NCBI GenBank assembly: GCA_964551635.1
Contig: CAZKDZ010000036.1
Location: forward strand, 1 to 44,782
Length of the DNA stretch: 44,782 nt
Direction: 5' to 3'
Source of the DNA: JAAXHE01 sp964551635
GTDB taxonomy: Bacteria > Latescibacterota > UBA2968 > GCA-2709665
Shown: positions 17,891 through 26,020 of the stretch, one piece after another
Layout: each line of letters starts with the position of its first letter
Numbering within the stretch: the first letter of the stretch is position 1
Position numbers and translations under genes: made by a program
The notes under the pieces: model-generated
Databases searched by the model: none
The model's input: only the letters and a program-made list of their open reading frames with translations
What the model was told of the DNA's origin: nothing

Positions 17891-17990
17891 GTTAACCAGG
17901 ATTCGTATGTTTTCGTGAACGTTAAACCGAATATGTGAAAGTTGACCAGGATTCATCGTTTCTTTGTGACGTTAGTTCGTATATGTGCAA
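17891..17990. repeat. Two tandem ~50-bp imperfect repeats upstream of oppB
   Basis: Unit one, 17891-17940, begins GTTAACCAGGATTC; unit two, 17941-17990, begins GTTGACCAGGATTC. Both end in ATATGTG-x-AA at the same offset, and a third unit starts at 17991 (GTTGATAAAG) but decays. The units are exactly 50 bases apart. Together with the rest of 17861-18141 this gap contains no convincing gene. Confidence 0.6.
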
Positions 17991-18141
17991 GTTGATAAAG
18001 GCGATTAAACTGCGGATTATCAGGATACACCAGGTTGCTGGACGTCAACTGAAAGGATGTCCTTCCATACGACGTTAACACCCTGTTTCGGAGGGTTTTA
18101 TCACGACGCCCGGATGCCGTTTTTTCCTAGTGGGGCCAACT

Positions 18142-19983
18142 CTATTGATACAACCGGTTGGACGCGCCGACCCACCATTCCTGCGTGTCAGTCCCACCGG
18201 CGTACCAGCTGTCACCCGCGAAACGCCTGCTGTAGGAAGTGGCGGTACGTGATTTCCAGAGAAACGTATAGGGTTGCTCGTTGTACAGGATTTCCTGGAA
18301 ACGCCGGTAGAGCTGGATTCTCTTTTCCATATCGAACTCCCGCCGGTAGGTTTCCAGGATGCGGTCGACCTCCTCGTTCCTGAAGCCGATGTAGTTCGAC
18401 CCCTGTCCCTCGGACTGCGAGGAGTGCCAGATCTGATAGGAGTCCGGCGGCGTGCGCAGGCTGCCGGTCCATCCCAGCGTACAGGCGGCGAAGTCTTTCT
18501 TGCGGACCACCCGGTCCAGAAAGATGGTCCAGTCCAGTTCGCGCACCTCGCAGACGATTCCGATGTCCTGCAGTTCATACTGTAGCGCCAGGGCGATGTC
18601 TTTACGGAGCTGGTTTCCGGAATTGACCAGGAACTCGAATTTAAACGGGAGTTTCTCGCCGTCGATGACCTTGTCCAGGATGCCGTCGTTATCGCTGTCC
18701 TTCCAGCCGGCCTCCTCCAGAAGGTCAAGCGCCCTGTCGGGATCGTAAGGGTGGGGTTCGAGGCTGTGGTTGTATTCGGGCCGGAATTTGTGGATGGGAC
18801 TCTCAACCGTTTCCGCCAGGCCGAACATGAGGTTCACCACCATGCTCTCACGGTCGGTGAGATACGTCATCGCTCTGCGCACGCGCTTGTCGCGAAAGAT
18901 GGGGTGCGCATTGTTCCAGCCGATGTACACGTACCCTGAAGAATAGACCACGCTCTTCTTGAATCGCTCGACAAAATCCGGAGACCAGCTCTTGTCCTTG
19001 AACTGAAGCGGCATGAGCCCAAGGTAGTCGATATTTCCGTTGGTGTGCTCTATGAACGCGGCTTCAGGGTCGTTCACGATCTTGAAGACGACCTTTTCCA
19101 CGTATCCCTTGGGCATCAGATCGGTCCGGTCCCCTCCCCAGTAGTTGGGATTGCGGGTAAGGATAACCTTCTGGCCCGTGACCACGTCTTCGTCCCAGTC
19201 TTTCACGAGATAGGGGCCGGAACCCAGCATTTTCCGATGGTATTCGGTGTTGAATGTCTCCGCGAATTGCTGCACGCGCTCCGCGTGCGGGCCGCTCTCC
19301 CACGAACCGTCGATGAGACTTCCAATGTCGACGGGATCCAGCAGGCCGTCGGGGTCGTAGAAGTGCTTGGGAAGAATCTCCATGCTGCCAAGTGAGATAT
19401 TGTTCCTGAAATAGGGTTCACGGCAGACGAAACTGATTCTGTATTTGCCCTCCTGTTCGACGTCGCTGATGGCCGCGTAATAGTTTCGAAGCGAGGCAGC
19501 CAGGACTTTCGGGTTCTTGATGACCTTGATGCTGAAGAGGACGTCGTCCGCCGAAAGCGGCTTTCCGTCTGCGAAATGGACGTTCTCGCGCAGGTCGAAG
19601 GTGTAGGTGAGCTTGTCTTCGGAGACCGCGGGGGGCCCTTTCGCAACCAACCCTCTGAGATTGTACGGCGATTCGTTCTCGATTTCGAGGAGAGATTCGA
19701 AGATGAACTGGTGTACCGTGGAGGCGCCTGAGTCGTTGGAAACGTACGGATTGAAATTCTCCGGATCGGACAGGAAGTGGCGAACCATCCAGTCTCCGTA
19801 TTCCGGTTGGGTATCGCCGGCGTACATGGCGGATACCCGTTCCGTTCCGTCCAGTACGATCGCCGGCGCTTCCTTCGTATCCAATAACGTCCTTTGAACC
19901 TTCTGCCAGGGGGTCTCGTCTTCGCCTGCAACCGCAGAGACGAAAAACAACCCGAGGATCGCCAGCGCGCACACTTTAGCCAT
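18142..19983 (-). CDS. oppA: Peptide ABC transporter substrate-binding protein (SBP_bac_5)
   Basis: A 613-residue extracytoplasmic binding protein. ATG 19983 is chosen because AAGGAGG lies six bases upstream and it gives a typical signal peptide (MAKVCALAILGLFFVSAVAG). Longer reading is possible but runs through an interspersed repeat and has no family character. SBP_bac_5 features include a DDVLFSIKVIKNP segment (family pattern A-D-V-x-F-S), LGSGPYLVKDWD, and VRRAMTYLTDRESMV. It captures peptides for OppBC-DF. No lipobox cysteine is seen at the signal-peptide end, so it looks soluble in the periplasm. The coding region ends 281 bases before oppB. Confidence 0.92.
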   Translation of the reverse strand: MAKVCALAILGLFFVSAVAGEDETPWQKVQRTLLDTKEAPAIVLDGTERVSAMYAGDTQPEYGDWMVRHFLSDPENFNPYVSNDSGASTVHQFIFESLLEIENESPYNLRGLVAKGPPAVSEDKLTYTFDLRENVHFADGKPLSADDVLFSIKVIKNPKVLAASLRNYYAAISDVEQEGKYRISFVCREPYFRNNISLGSMEILPKHFYDPDGLLDPVDIGSLIDGSWESGPHAERVQQFAETFNTEYHRKMLGSGPYLVKDWDEDVVTGQKVILTRNPNYWGGDRTDLMPKGYVEKVVFKIVNDPEAAFIEHTNGNIDYLGLMPLQFKDKSWSPDFVERFKKSVVYSSGYVYIGWNNAHPIFRDKRVRRAMTYLTDRESMVVNLMFGLAETVESPIHKFRPEYNHSLEPHPYDPDRALDLLEEAGWKDSDNDGILDKVIDGEKLPFKFEFLVNSGNQLRKDIALALQYELQDIGIVCEVRELDWTIFLDRVVRKKDFAACTLGWTGSLRTPPDSYQIWHSSQSEGQGSNYIGFRNEEVDRILETYRREFDMEKRIQLYRRFQEILYNEQPYTFLWKSRTATSYSRRFAGDSWYAGGTDTQEWWVGASNRLYQ

Positions 19984-20005
19984 CTCCAGCCTCCTTGCGA
20001 CGCTT

Positions 20006-20171
20006 ATCAGCCCGTTGAAAAAGCCCATCCGGGCTACGGCCGGACCTCGCGTTCGAAAACCTGCGTTGCGCGCCCTCGCCGAATCGCAGGATGGGACTCG
20101 GTTGCGCGCCTTGTCTTCGACCACAATGGCTCGGCCTCGCCTGCAGAGCGACTTTGTCAACGGACTGCTAT
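20006..20171. repeat. Palindromic interspersed repeat, long copy (166 bp)
   Basis: Outer arms ATCAGCCCGTTGAAAAAGCC (left) and, read on the other strand, ATAGCAGTCCGTTGACAAAG (right) form inverted ends; the inner part carries CCGGGCTACGGCCG. The same ends and inner blocks recur in the reverse orientation at 29529-29633, which lacks about 60 central bases. Half an arm is at 3422-3447. On the minus strand the right end supplies the TAG stop of the GlmL/MutL-like gene (20168-20170), and the left end lies just before the oppA ribosome site. Confidence 0.85.
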
Positions 20172-21952
20172 TGATGAGGATAAAGGTCCAATGCCCTGTT
20201 CCAGGCGGCAACCCGCTCGACCGCGTCCCCGCCGGAAAACGGAAGCGGCCGTCCGCGGCCGTCGAGAATCAGACCGGCCACGCCGCCCTTCACGGTGCGT
20301 CGGATCGACTGACCGGCCCCCGCCCCGGCGTCCCAGCCCGATTCGGGATGCAGGCTGACGTCGACCTCCTTGTCGGGGCCCGCGCGAAACAAATGGAGGG
20401 CGCCGACATTCAGCTCGCCGGACTCTTTGCTGTCATCGAGCGAGATCTCGTACGCGGCGCAGACCTCACCCGGTTTTCCCTGCCCGGAAGGCGCAATACA
20501 GGTGCCCAGGTCGACCAGGCAATCCCGTTCGAATACTTCGGCGGCGGCCTGTTCATTGACGCTTGTCAGGACGCCCAGATGGGGCATCATGAAGATACTG
20601 TCGACCGCCAGCCTCGTGAATCCCCGGGGCTGGAATGCGTCGATGAGCATGGCCGCCGACTGCGCTCGCCGGGGCGCGTGGGAAAGAACCCCGCCGCTGC
20701 CCACCAGCAGATCCAGGTCCGCCATTTGAATCAGGCTCTCGCCCGCGGCGGTCTGATCGAAAGCATCGGAAAGGGTGCGTTCCGTCTGCACGCCTTTCAG
20801 GCCTACCGCCAGTGCCCGGTGCTGTTCGAAGGCCAGGCGCAACGCCTCACGGGCGATGGCCTGCTCAAGTTGCAGTTCGTCCAGCGTCTGCGGCACGGTG
20901 GTTGGACGGATCATCTTGTTCTTGATGCGGTCCCTGAGGTCGGCCTCTTCGATTTCGAATGGAACCCATCGCATTACGTTCGAAAGGCCTGCCTCCGCCA
21001 GTACGTTCGAGATGCTGTAGGACATGCCCAGGTTGGCGCTCACGGTACGGTTGAATCGATCGCCGAATACACTGAAGACGTCGGTCGTCGCACCGCCGAT
21101 GTCAACGCCCACGACGTTGATGTTCCGATGACGGGCGACAGTTTGAATGAGCAGGCCTACCGCGCCGGGTGTTGGCATAATGGGCGCGCCCGTCCATTCC
21201 ATCAATTTACGGTACCCGGGCGCCTGCGCCATCACGTGTTCGAGGAAGAGATCGTGGATCACCTGGCGCGCGGGTCCCAGGTTCTCGCGTTCGAGTTGAG
21301 GGCGGATATTGTCCGTGGTCTTCAGCGCGGTTTTTTCGCCCAGAACCCGCTGAACGTCCTCACGCGCCTCCCGGTTTCCGGCATAGATAACGGGAAGACG
21401 GAAGCCGGCGCCGAACCGCGGTCTCGGGTCCGCCGCGGCGATGAACTCCGCGAGTTCCACCACGTGGCTCACGGTACCCCCGTCGGTTCCACCGGACAGA
21501 AGCACCATGTCGGGACGCAATTGGCGGATGCGCTCGATTTTCTGGTGGGGCAGGCGCCCGTCATTGGAAGCGAGCACGTCCATGACGATGGCGCCGGCGC
21601 CCAGGGCGGCACGCTGGGCGCTTTCGCCCGTCATTGCCTGGACAACGCCGCCCACCATCATCTGAAGGCCGCCTCCGGCGCTGCTCGTGGACACATAGAT
21701 GTCAACGCCGCGGCCGTCTGACGCGGGCGTGATGATGCGTTCGCCGTCCAGGATGGCGCGCCCGGAGATTTCCTCGACTTCCTGGATGGCGTTGAGCACG
21801 CCCCGGGTGACGTCTTCAAACGGCGCTTCGACGGTGGTGGGCGCCTCGCCACGAGAGGTCTGCCGGTAACCATCTTCTCTTTTCTCAATGAGAATGGCCT
21901 TTGTGGTCGTGCTGCCGCAGTCCGTGGCGATGATGACGTCCGGTCTATCCAT
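20168..21952 (-). CDS. GlmL/MutL-type ASKHA-fold protein
   Basis: A 594-residue protein from ATG 21952 (MDRPDVIIATDCGSTTTKA). The N-terminal phosphate-1 loop DCGSTTTK and the central VGVDIGGATTDVFSVFG mark the ASKHA ATPase fold of the MutL/GlmL family. Further landmarks are PASDGRGVDIYVSTSSAGGG, DMVLLSGGTDGG, and ILDGRGRPLPF at the C-terminus. Family members are co-encoded with coenzyme-B12 glutamate mutase or ornithine aminomutase and are thought to act as reactivating or chaperone factors. No mutase subunits are in the window, so the partner is unknown. It overlaps the upstream small gene by eight bases, so the two are coupled. The stop codon lies inside the palindromic repeat. Confidence 0.88.
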   Translation of the reverse strand: MDRPDVIIATDCGSTTTKAILIEKREDGYRQTSRGEAPTTVEAPFEDVTRGVLNAIQEVEEISGRAILDGERIITPASDGRGVDIYVSTSSAGGGLQMMVGGVVQAMTGESAQRAALGAGAIVMDVLASNDGRLPHQKIERIRQLRPDMVLLSGGTDGGTVSHVVELAEFIAAADPRPRFGAGFRLPVIYAGNREAREDVQRVLGEKTALKTTDNIRPQLERENLGPARQVIHDLFLEHVMAQAPGYRKLMEWTGAPIMPTPGAVGLLIQTVARHRNINVVGVDIGGATTDVFSVFGDRFNRTVSANLGMSYSISNVLAEAGLSNVMRWVPFEIEEADLRDRIKNKMIRPTTVPQTLDELQLEQAIAREALRLAFEQHRALAVGLKGVQTERTLSDAFDQTAAGESLIQMADLDLLVGSGGVLSHAPRRAQSAAMLIDAFQPRGFTRLAVDSIFMMPHLGVLTSVNEQAAAEVFERDCLVDLGTCIAPSGQGKPGEVCAAYEISLDDSKESGELNVGALHLFRAGPDKEVDVSLHPESGWDAGAGAGQSIRRTVKGGVAGLILDGRGRPLPFSGGDAVERVAAWNRALDLYPHQ

Positions 21953-22271
21953 TCCGTCTGTTTTCCGTCTCCGCAAGGGCATCGATCAGTGTCTGGACGC
22001 TCTGCCGTTTCTCCAGAAAACGCACGAATCGACCGTATTCCTCGCCTGAAAAGATAAGGGTGACAAAGGGGGAAAGAAAAGCCAAAAACTGACTGCCTAT
22101 AAAGTTGAATGGACGTCCGGCCTCCAGCACCATCAGCGCCGGTGCGGTCATCTGCCGGCGAACCACGAAATCAGCCATCCTGGCCGCCAGAGCGCGTTCT
22201 TCCTCCGTAATGCGACTCGCGGGAGGGTTGACGGCGAAAGCGTGTGCGCACCAGGTTCTAATGCGCTGCAT
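21945..22271 (-). CDS. Small conserved protein of unknown function upstream of the GlmL-like gene
   Basis: From ATG 22271 the product is about 108 residues; a start at 22292 (MSRPAS) is also possible. The recognisable part is ADFVVRRQMTAPALMVLEAG, then RPFNFIGSQFLAFLSPF and EEYGRFVRFLEKRQSVQTLI. I have seen similar sequences as short uncharacterised proteins beside other genes in uncultured bacteria, but no function is known to me. The middle is hydrophobic and could associate with the membrane. It overlaps its upstream neighbour by 14 bases and the GlmL-like start by eight bases, so the three genes look like one translational unit. Confidence 0.65.
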   Translation of the reverse strand: MQRIRTWCAHAFAVNPPASRITEEERALAARMADFVVRRQMTAPALMVLEAGRPFNFIGSQFLAFLSPFVTLIFSGEEYGRFVRFLEKRQSVQTLIDALAETENRRNG

Positions 22272-22698
22272 CCGCGAGGCGGGTCTGGACATAGTCGATG
22301 ATTTCCTCCCGATTGTCACGAACGCGCAGGAAACAGCCTCGAAACGGATCGAGCCTGTGGGGCTGAGCGAACGGGCTGAGAAGGACGCCGTCCCGGACGA
22401 CGGTATGCCGGCGAATCCGGTTCCACGGAATGGTCCGCCTCGCGCCAAGGTGCGCGATCAGGATATGACTCTCCAGGAGCGCGTACCTTGTCGGGAGGAA
22501 GTAGCGGGACATGGATGCCGTGAGCAACGCTGCCGACAGGAAACCGTACGACGGCACGCTGAATTCAATGGCAATCAGAACCGACAGTCCCAGGATAACC
22601 AGGATGAGCAGGCCGGTCTTCGCCGGCGGTTCTTCCAGGAGGGGATGGATCGTCCAGCGGAGTTCAGCTGCCGATTCGGGCATCGTCGGTTTGTCCAT
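22258..22698 (-). CDS. Small membrane protein with PH-like C-terminal part
   Basis: 146 residues: an N-terminal cytoplasmic stretch, two adjacent hydrophobic segments (about 28-45 and 50-66), then RYALLESHILIAHLGARRTI and an RDGVLLSPFAQPHRLDPFRG segment. The hairpin followed by a short beta-rich domain resembles bacterial PH-domain (bPH2-type) membrane proteins, as does the gene at 33544-33999. It is in the same operon as the GlmL-like gene, by overlap. No specific function can be given. Confidence 0.7.
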   Translation of the reverse strand: MDKPTMPESAAELRWTIHPLLEEPPAKTGLLILVILGLSVLIAIEFSVPSYGFLSAALLTASMSRYFLPTRYALLESHILIAHLGARRTIPWNRIRRHTVVRDGVLLSPFAQPHRLDPFRGCFLRVRDNREEIIDYVQTRLADAAH

Positions 22699-22749
22699 GC
22701 TTTCCGGGAGTCGGCAAGGAGACGGCTGGCAGGGTTTTTCGAATTGAGG

Positions 22750-23625
22750 TTAAATGATGCGGCGGACGATGCGGGGCTGGCGCATGCCGTCGCCCATGTT
22801 CCAGGATTCGGTGCCGTACCTGGTTTCAACAAGAAGTTGGGCGTCGGCTGTTTCCTCAGGAGACAACGTGGATTCGGTCAGGGTGAGGTCCAAAATTTCT
22901 TCAAAACCGCCCCGAAGGGCGAGCGCCACCTGGTTGAAGTCAGCAGGGCGGCCCGCTTCCGCAAGGGAGACGGTGTGCCGGTCCAGTTCCCGCCGAAACC
23001 GTTCCTTAAGGGGCTGACGGCGGTCCGGCATGAGATCGATGAGGCGCTTGTGTTCCGGGCCCATAAGAAGCGAGCCGTGTTGAAGCAGTACGCCGCCCAG
23101 ACGCCGCTGGGCGCTGCCTATGATTTTCCTGTCTTTGAGCGTCACTTCGTACTGCGTGGTACTCGAAAAACAGGGCGAGGTGAGGCCCTCCCCACGGGGA
23201 GACGCGACAGGATTACGCCGCGGCTCGAACCGGGCGTCCACGCCGAGGAGCCGCAGGCTTGCAACCAGGCAGGTGCTGATTTTCCTGTAGGACTCCTGAA
23301 TGGAGCCGCCCAGCAGCGCGTCGCTCGCGCGGCAGGTGACGCTGTACGTGAGTTCGTTCCAGTGGAGGACCGCGCGTCCCCCGCTCGGCCGGCGGACAAG
23401 GTGAATGCCGCGCTGCCGGCATCGGTCGGCGTCTACTTCGCGGCCGATCCTCTGGGCGTAGCCGAAAGAGACGGCGGGCGGCGTCCAGCCGAACGTCCGG
23501 ACCGTGGGCGGCGACGTATCCCGCTCAACACCGCGCACGATGGCTTCGTCCACGGCCATATTGAAAAAGGCGTTCCCCGACCCGGTGTTCAGGAAACGCC
23601 ATGGACGCGATCCGTTTTCCTGCAT
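22750..23625 (-). CDS. LipM-like octanoyltransferase / lipoate-protein ligase A family
   Basis: A 291-residue BPL/LPL-fold protein. Landmarks are FFNMAVDEAIVRGV near 21, PAVSFGYAQR near 50, RRPSGGRAVLHWNELTYS near 79 (usually RRxSGGGAVYHD), and SPCFSSTTQYEVTLKDRKII with the cysteine in the position of the LipM acyl-thioester nucleophile. GSAQRRLGGVLLQHGSLL follows, also typical of LipM. It is expected to move octanoyl groups from acyl-carrier protein to lipoyl domains, consistent with the fab operon and acpP just upstream. Lipoate ligase activity is an alternative. It starts three bases after the RNase III gene ends. Confidence 0.83.
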   Translation of the reverse strand: MQENGSRPWRFLNTGSGNAFFNMAVDEAIVRGVERDTSPPTVRTFGWTPPAVSFGYAQRIGREVDADRCRQRGIHLVRRPSGGRAVLHWNELTYSVTCRASDALLGGSIQESYRKISTCLVASLRLLGVDARFEPRRNPVASPRGEGLTSPCFSSTTQYEVTLKDRKIIGSAQRRLGGVLLQHGSLLMGPEHKRLIDLMPDRRQPLKERFRRELDRHTVSLAEAGRPADFNQVALALRGGFEEILDLTLTESTLSPEETADAQLLVETRYGTESWNMGDGMRQPRIVRRII

Positions 23626-23628
23626 GAA

Positions 23629-24378
23629 TCAGGAGACTCCCAGCTTCTGCAACGCCTCTTTCGCGGCCATCTGTTGTGCCTCTTTCTTGCTTCGTCCCTT
23701 TCCGAAGCCCATTCGTTCGCCGGCGATCAACACCTCCACACTGAACGTCTTGTGGTGGTCCGGCCCCTCTTCCGAGCTGACCAGGTAGCGGGGGTGTCCC
23801 CGGCCTTCGCCCTGCGTATGCTCCAGAAGGACGCTCTTGAAGTTGAGATAGCTGCTGTTGGCAACAATGGTTTCGATGTTGCTCAGGAGGTGGCGCTGGA
23901 CGAAAGCGTCCGCGGCCTTGAGCCCGCCGTCGAGATAGACGGCGCCCAGAATTGCCTCGAACGTATCTCCGATGATCGATGTCCGGTCTCTTCCTCCCGC
24001 CAGATCCTCTTCCCTGCTGAGCAGGACGTGGTGACCGAGTCCGATCGCGCGGCCCCGCTGTGCCAGAATGACTTTGCTGACGAGGACCGACTTGATCTGC
24101 GTAAGGTCGCCTTCACGTTTGTTTTGAAACTTCCGATACAGGTTCTCCGTGACCAGCAGGTCCAGTACGGCGTCGCCCAGAAACTCGAGCCGTTCGTTCG
24201 AAGCGATGCTCCCCTCGTCAACGGCGTAGGCGTAGGAGCGGTGTTTGATCGCCTGGACCAGGAGGTCGGGATCCGAAAAACGATAGCCGAGCTTTTCCTG
24301 GAGACTTTCCGGGGTATGCGCTGCCCGGTCGCGCCCGAGCCAGCGTGCGACCGTATGTCTGATTTTGACAAGTCCGAT
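23629..24378 (-). CDS. rnc: Ribonuclease III, no standard start codon visible
   Basis: The frame from 24378 to a TGA at 23629 gives about 249 residues with the RNase III signature NERLEFLGDAVLDLL, the second catalytic block GDTFEAILGAVYLDGG, and a C-terminal double-stranded RNA-binding domain ending QQMAAKEALQKLGVS. It processes rRNA precursors and structured RNA. In this frame there is no ATG, GTG, TTG or CTG between the in-frame stop at 24463-24465 and the domain. The coordinate given uses an ATC codon and is a guess. In the adjacent frame a TTG (24371) would give MSKIRHTVARWL if one A were added to the AAAA run at 24363-24366. Either a rare start or a one-base sequence error is likely. It follows fabF. 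Confidence 0.8.
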   Translation of the reverse strand: MGLVKIRHTVARWLGRDRAAHTPESLQEKLGYRFSDPDLLVQAIKHRSYAYAVDEGSIASNERLEFLGDAVLDLLVTENLYRKFQNKREGDLTQIKSVLVSKVILAQRGRAIGLGHHVLLSREEDLAGGRDRTSIIGDTFEAILGAVYLDGGLKAADAFVQRHLLSNIETIVANSSYLNFKSVLLEHTQGEGRGHPRYLVSSEEGPDHHKTFSVEVLIAGERMGFGKGRSKKEAQQMAAKEALQKLGVS

Positions 24379-24397
24379 GAGCTTTGCCCTGCGGGAG

Positions 24398-25657
24398 TTA
24401 TCGGCCGTCGTACCGGCGCATCGCGAGCACCGCGTTGTGCCCGCCGAATCCGAAGGAGTTGTTCATTGCCACCCGGACCGGCATTTCCCGTGCCGAATTG
24501 GGCACGTAGTCCAGGTCACACTCCGGATCGGGATGTTCGTAGTTGATGGTGGGCGGCACACGGCCATGATGGATGGCCAGGAGGCAGGCGATGCTCTCGA
24601 TTGCACCGGAGGCGCCCAGCAGATGGCCCGTCATGGATTTGGTGGAGCTGACCGCGGCTTTTTCCGCGTGATCACCCAGGACGGATTTTATGGCCGCTGT
24701 TTCTGTCCGGTCGCCTATCGGCGTCGATGTGCCGTGGGCATTGATGTAATCCACTTCTTCCGGGTTCAGGCCTGCCTGATTCAGGGCGATTCTCATCGCC
24801 CGGGCGCCGCCCTCGCCGCCCGGGGCCATGTCGGTAACGTGGTACGCGTCGGCGGTGAAGCCCGCGCCGGCAATCTCGGCGTAAATCCGTGCGCCCCGAC
24901 GCCGGGCGTGTTCCAGTTCTTCGAGTATAAGTGCGCCGGACCCCTCGCCCAGCACGAACCCGTCACGCTCCAGGTCGAATGGACGGCTGGCCCCCTGCGG
25001 GTCCTCGTTGCGCGTGGAGAGCGCTTTCATGGAAGCGAAACCCCCCAGCGACATGGCGCTGACGGCCGCTTCGGCGCCACCCGTAACCATGACGTCGGCT
25101 TCGTCGTGGCGGATCTCCCTGAAAGCGCACCCGATGGCGTGCGCGGCGGAGGAACAGGCGGATACGGTGGTATAGTTCGGACCTCTGGCGCCGAGCAGAA
25201 TTGAAACCTGGCCCGACGTCATGTCCGGGATCATCATGGGAATGAAAAACGGGCTGATCCTCCGTGCGCCCTTCTCGAGGAGGACGGTGTGTTGATCTTC
25301 AAACGTCCAGATACCGCCGATGCCCGACCCGAAGATCACGCCCATCCGGTCGGGGTTTCCGTCGTCCACGTTCAGGTCGGCGTCCGTTACAGCCATCCGT
25401 GCGCAACAGATGGCATACTGGGTGCACAGATCGTTGCGCCTGGCCAGTCTGCGGTCGAGACCGAAACGTTCGGCGTCGAAATCCTTCAGTTCGGCTCCGA
25501 ACGTTACCCGGAATCCTGTCGTATCAAATCTGCGGATGTGATCGACGCCGCTCTCTCCATTGAGCAGCGCCTCCCAGTAGGCTTCGGTGTTCATTCCGTT
25601 CGGCGCAAGGACGCCGAGGCCTGTGACCACAACCCTTCGGTTACCGTTCAAGGGCAC
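24398..25657 (-). CDS. fabF: 3-oxoacyl-ACP synthase II (beta-ketoacyl-ACP synthase FabF)
   Basis: A 419-residue KAS II. The nucleophile cysteine is in TVSACSSAAHAIG near 162-174, and the catalytic histidines are in INAHGTSTPIGD near 304 and GHLLGASG near 341. The C-terminal NNSFGFGGHNA is conserved. The start is GTG 25657 with AGGAG four bases upstream. It condenses malonyl-ACP with acyl-ACP in chain elongation. Located between acpP and rnc in the usual fab order. Confidence 0.96.
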   Translation of the reverse strand: MPLNGNRRVVVTGLGVLAPNGMNTEAYWEALLNGESGVDHIRRFDTTGFRVTFGAELKDFDAERFGLDRRLARRNDLCTQYAICCARMAVTDADLNVDDGNPDRMGVIFGSGIGGIWTFEDQHTVLLEKGARRISPFFIPMMIPDMTSGQVSILLGARGPNYTTVSACSSAAHAIGCAFREIRHDEADVMVTGGAEAAVSAMSLGGFASMKALSTRNEDPQGASRPFDLERDGFVLGEGSGALILEELEHARRRGARIYAEIAGAGFTADAYHVTDMAPGGEGGARAMRIALNQAGLNPEEVDYINAHGTSTPIGDRTETAAIKSVLGDHAEKAAVSSTKSMTGHLLGASGAIESIACLLAIHHGRVPPTINYEHPDPECDLDYVPNSAREMPVRVAMNNSFGFGGHNAVLAMRRYDGR

Positions 25658-25694
25658 CTTCTCCTGATTTTCGTGTCTGCGCAGGCGCGGCCGG

Positions 25695-25937
25695 CTATTC
25701 GTTCAGGCGTTGCTTGAGATAATCCGTGACGTCGCTCACGGTCTCCAGCTTTTCGGCGTCTTCATCGGGAACTTCCATATCGAACTCTTCTTCGAAGGCC
25801 ATCACCAATTCGACCGTGTCGAGGGAATCCGCGCCAAGATCATCTATGAAATGGGCTTCCGGTGTTACGCTGTCGGCATCCACACCCAGCTGATCAACGA
25901 TGAGATCGACGACTTTCTGCTGAATATCTTCAGCCAT
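25695..25937 (-). CDS. acpP: Acyl carrier protein
   Basis: An 80-residue acidic protein with the 4'-phosphopantetheine site DLGADSLDTVE (serine near 38) and the usual four-helix pattern. Length and sequence are typical of FAS II ACP. A GGGAG site lies ten bases before the ATG. It carries acyl chains for FabD, FabH, FabG and FabF in the same operon, and probably donates octanoyl chains to the LipM-like protein downstream. Confidence 0.98.
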   Translation of the reverse strand: MAEDIQQKVVDLIVDQLGVDADSVTPEAHFIDDLGADSLDTVELVMAFEEEFDMEVPDEDAEKLETVSDVTDYLKQRLNE

Positions 25938-26020
25938 GGCAACTGTCTCCCTTTTTTGTCGCGCCGTACAGCCCGGCGCAACTCTCCGTTCGCGTCTGTC
26001 GCCAGACGGTTCAGTTGTAA

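Noticed and set aside
20015..21721. 568-codon plus-strand frame
   Set aside because: Antisense to the GlmL/MutL-like gene and begins inside the interspersed repeat.
23883..24371. 162-codon frame in the rnc region
   Set aside because: Ser/Arg-rich shadow; the RNase III signature lies in the neighbouring frame. Only its TTG start is of interest as a possible true start after a base error.
22105..24546. 813-codon open frame on the plus strand
   Set aside because: It is antisense to the LipM-like, RNase III and small genes, whose proteins are clearly recognisable; long antisense frames are common in GC-rich DNA.
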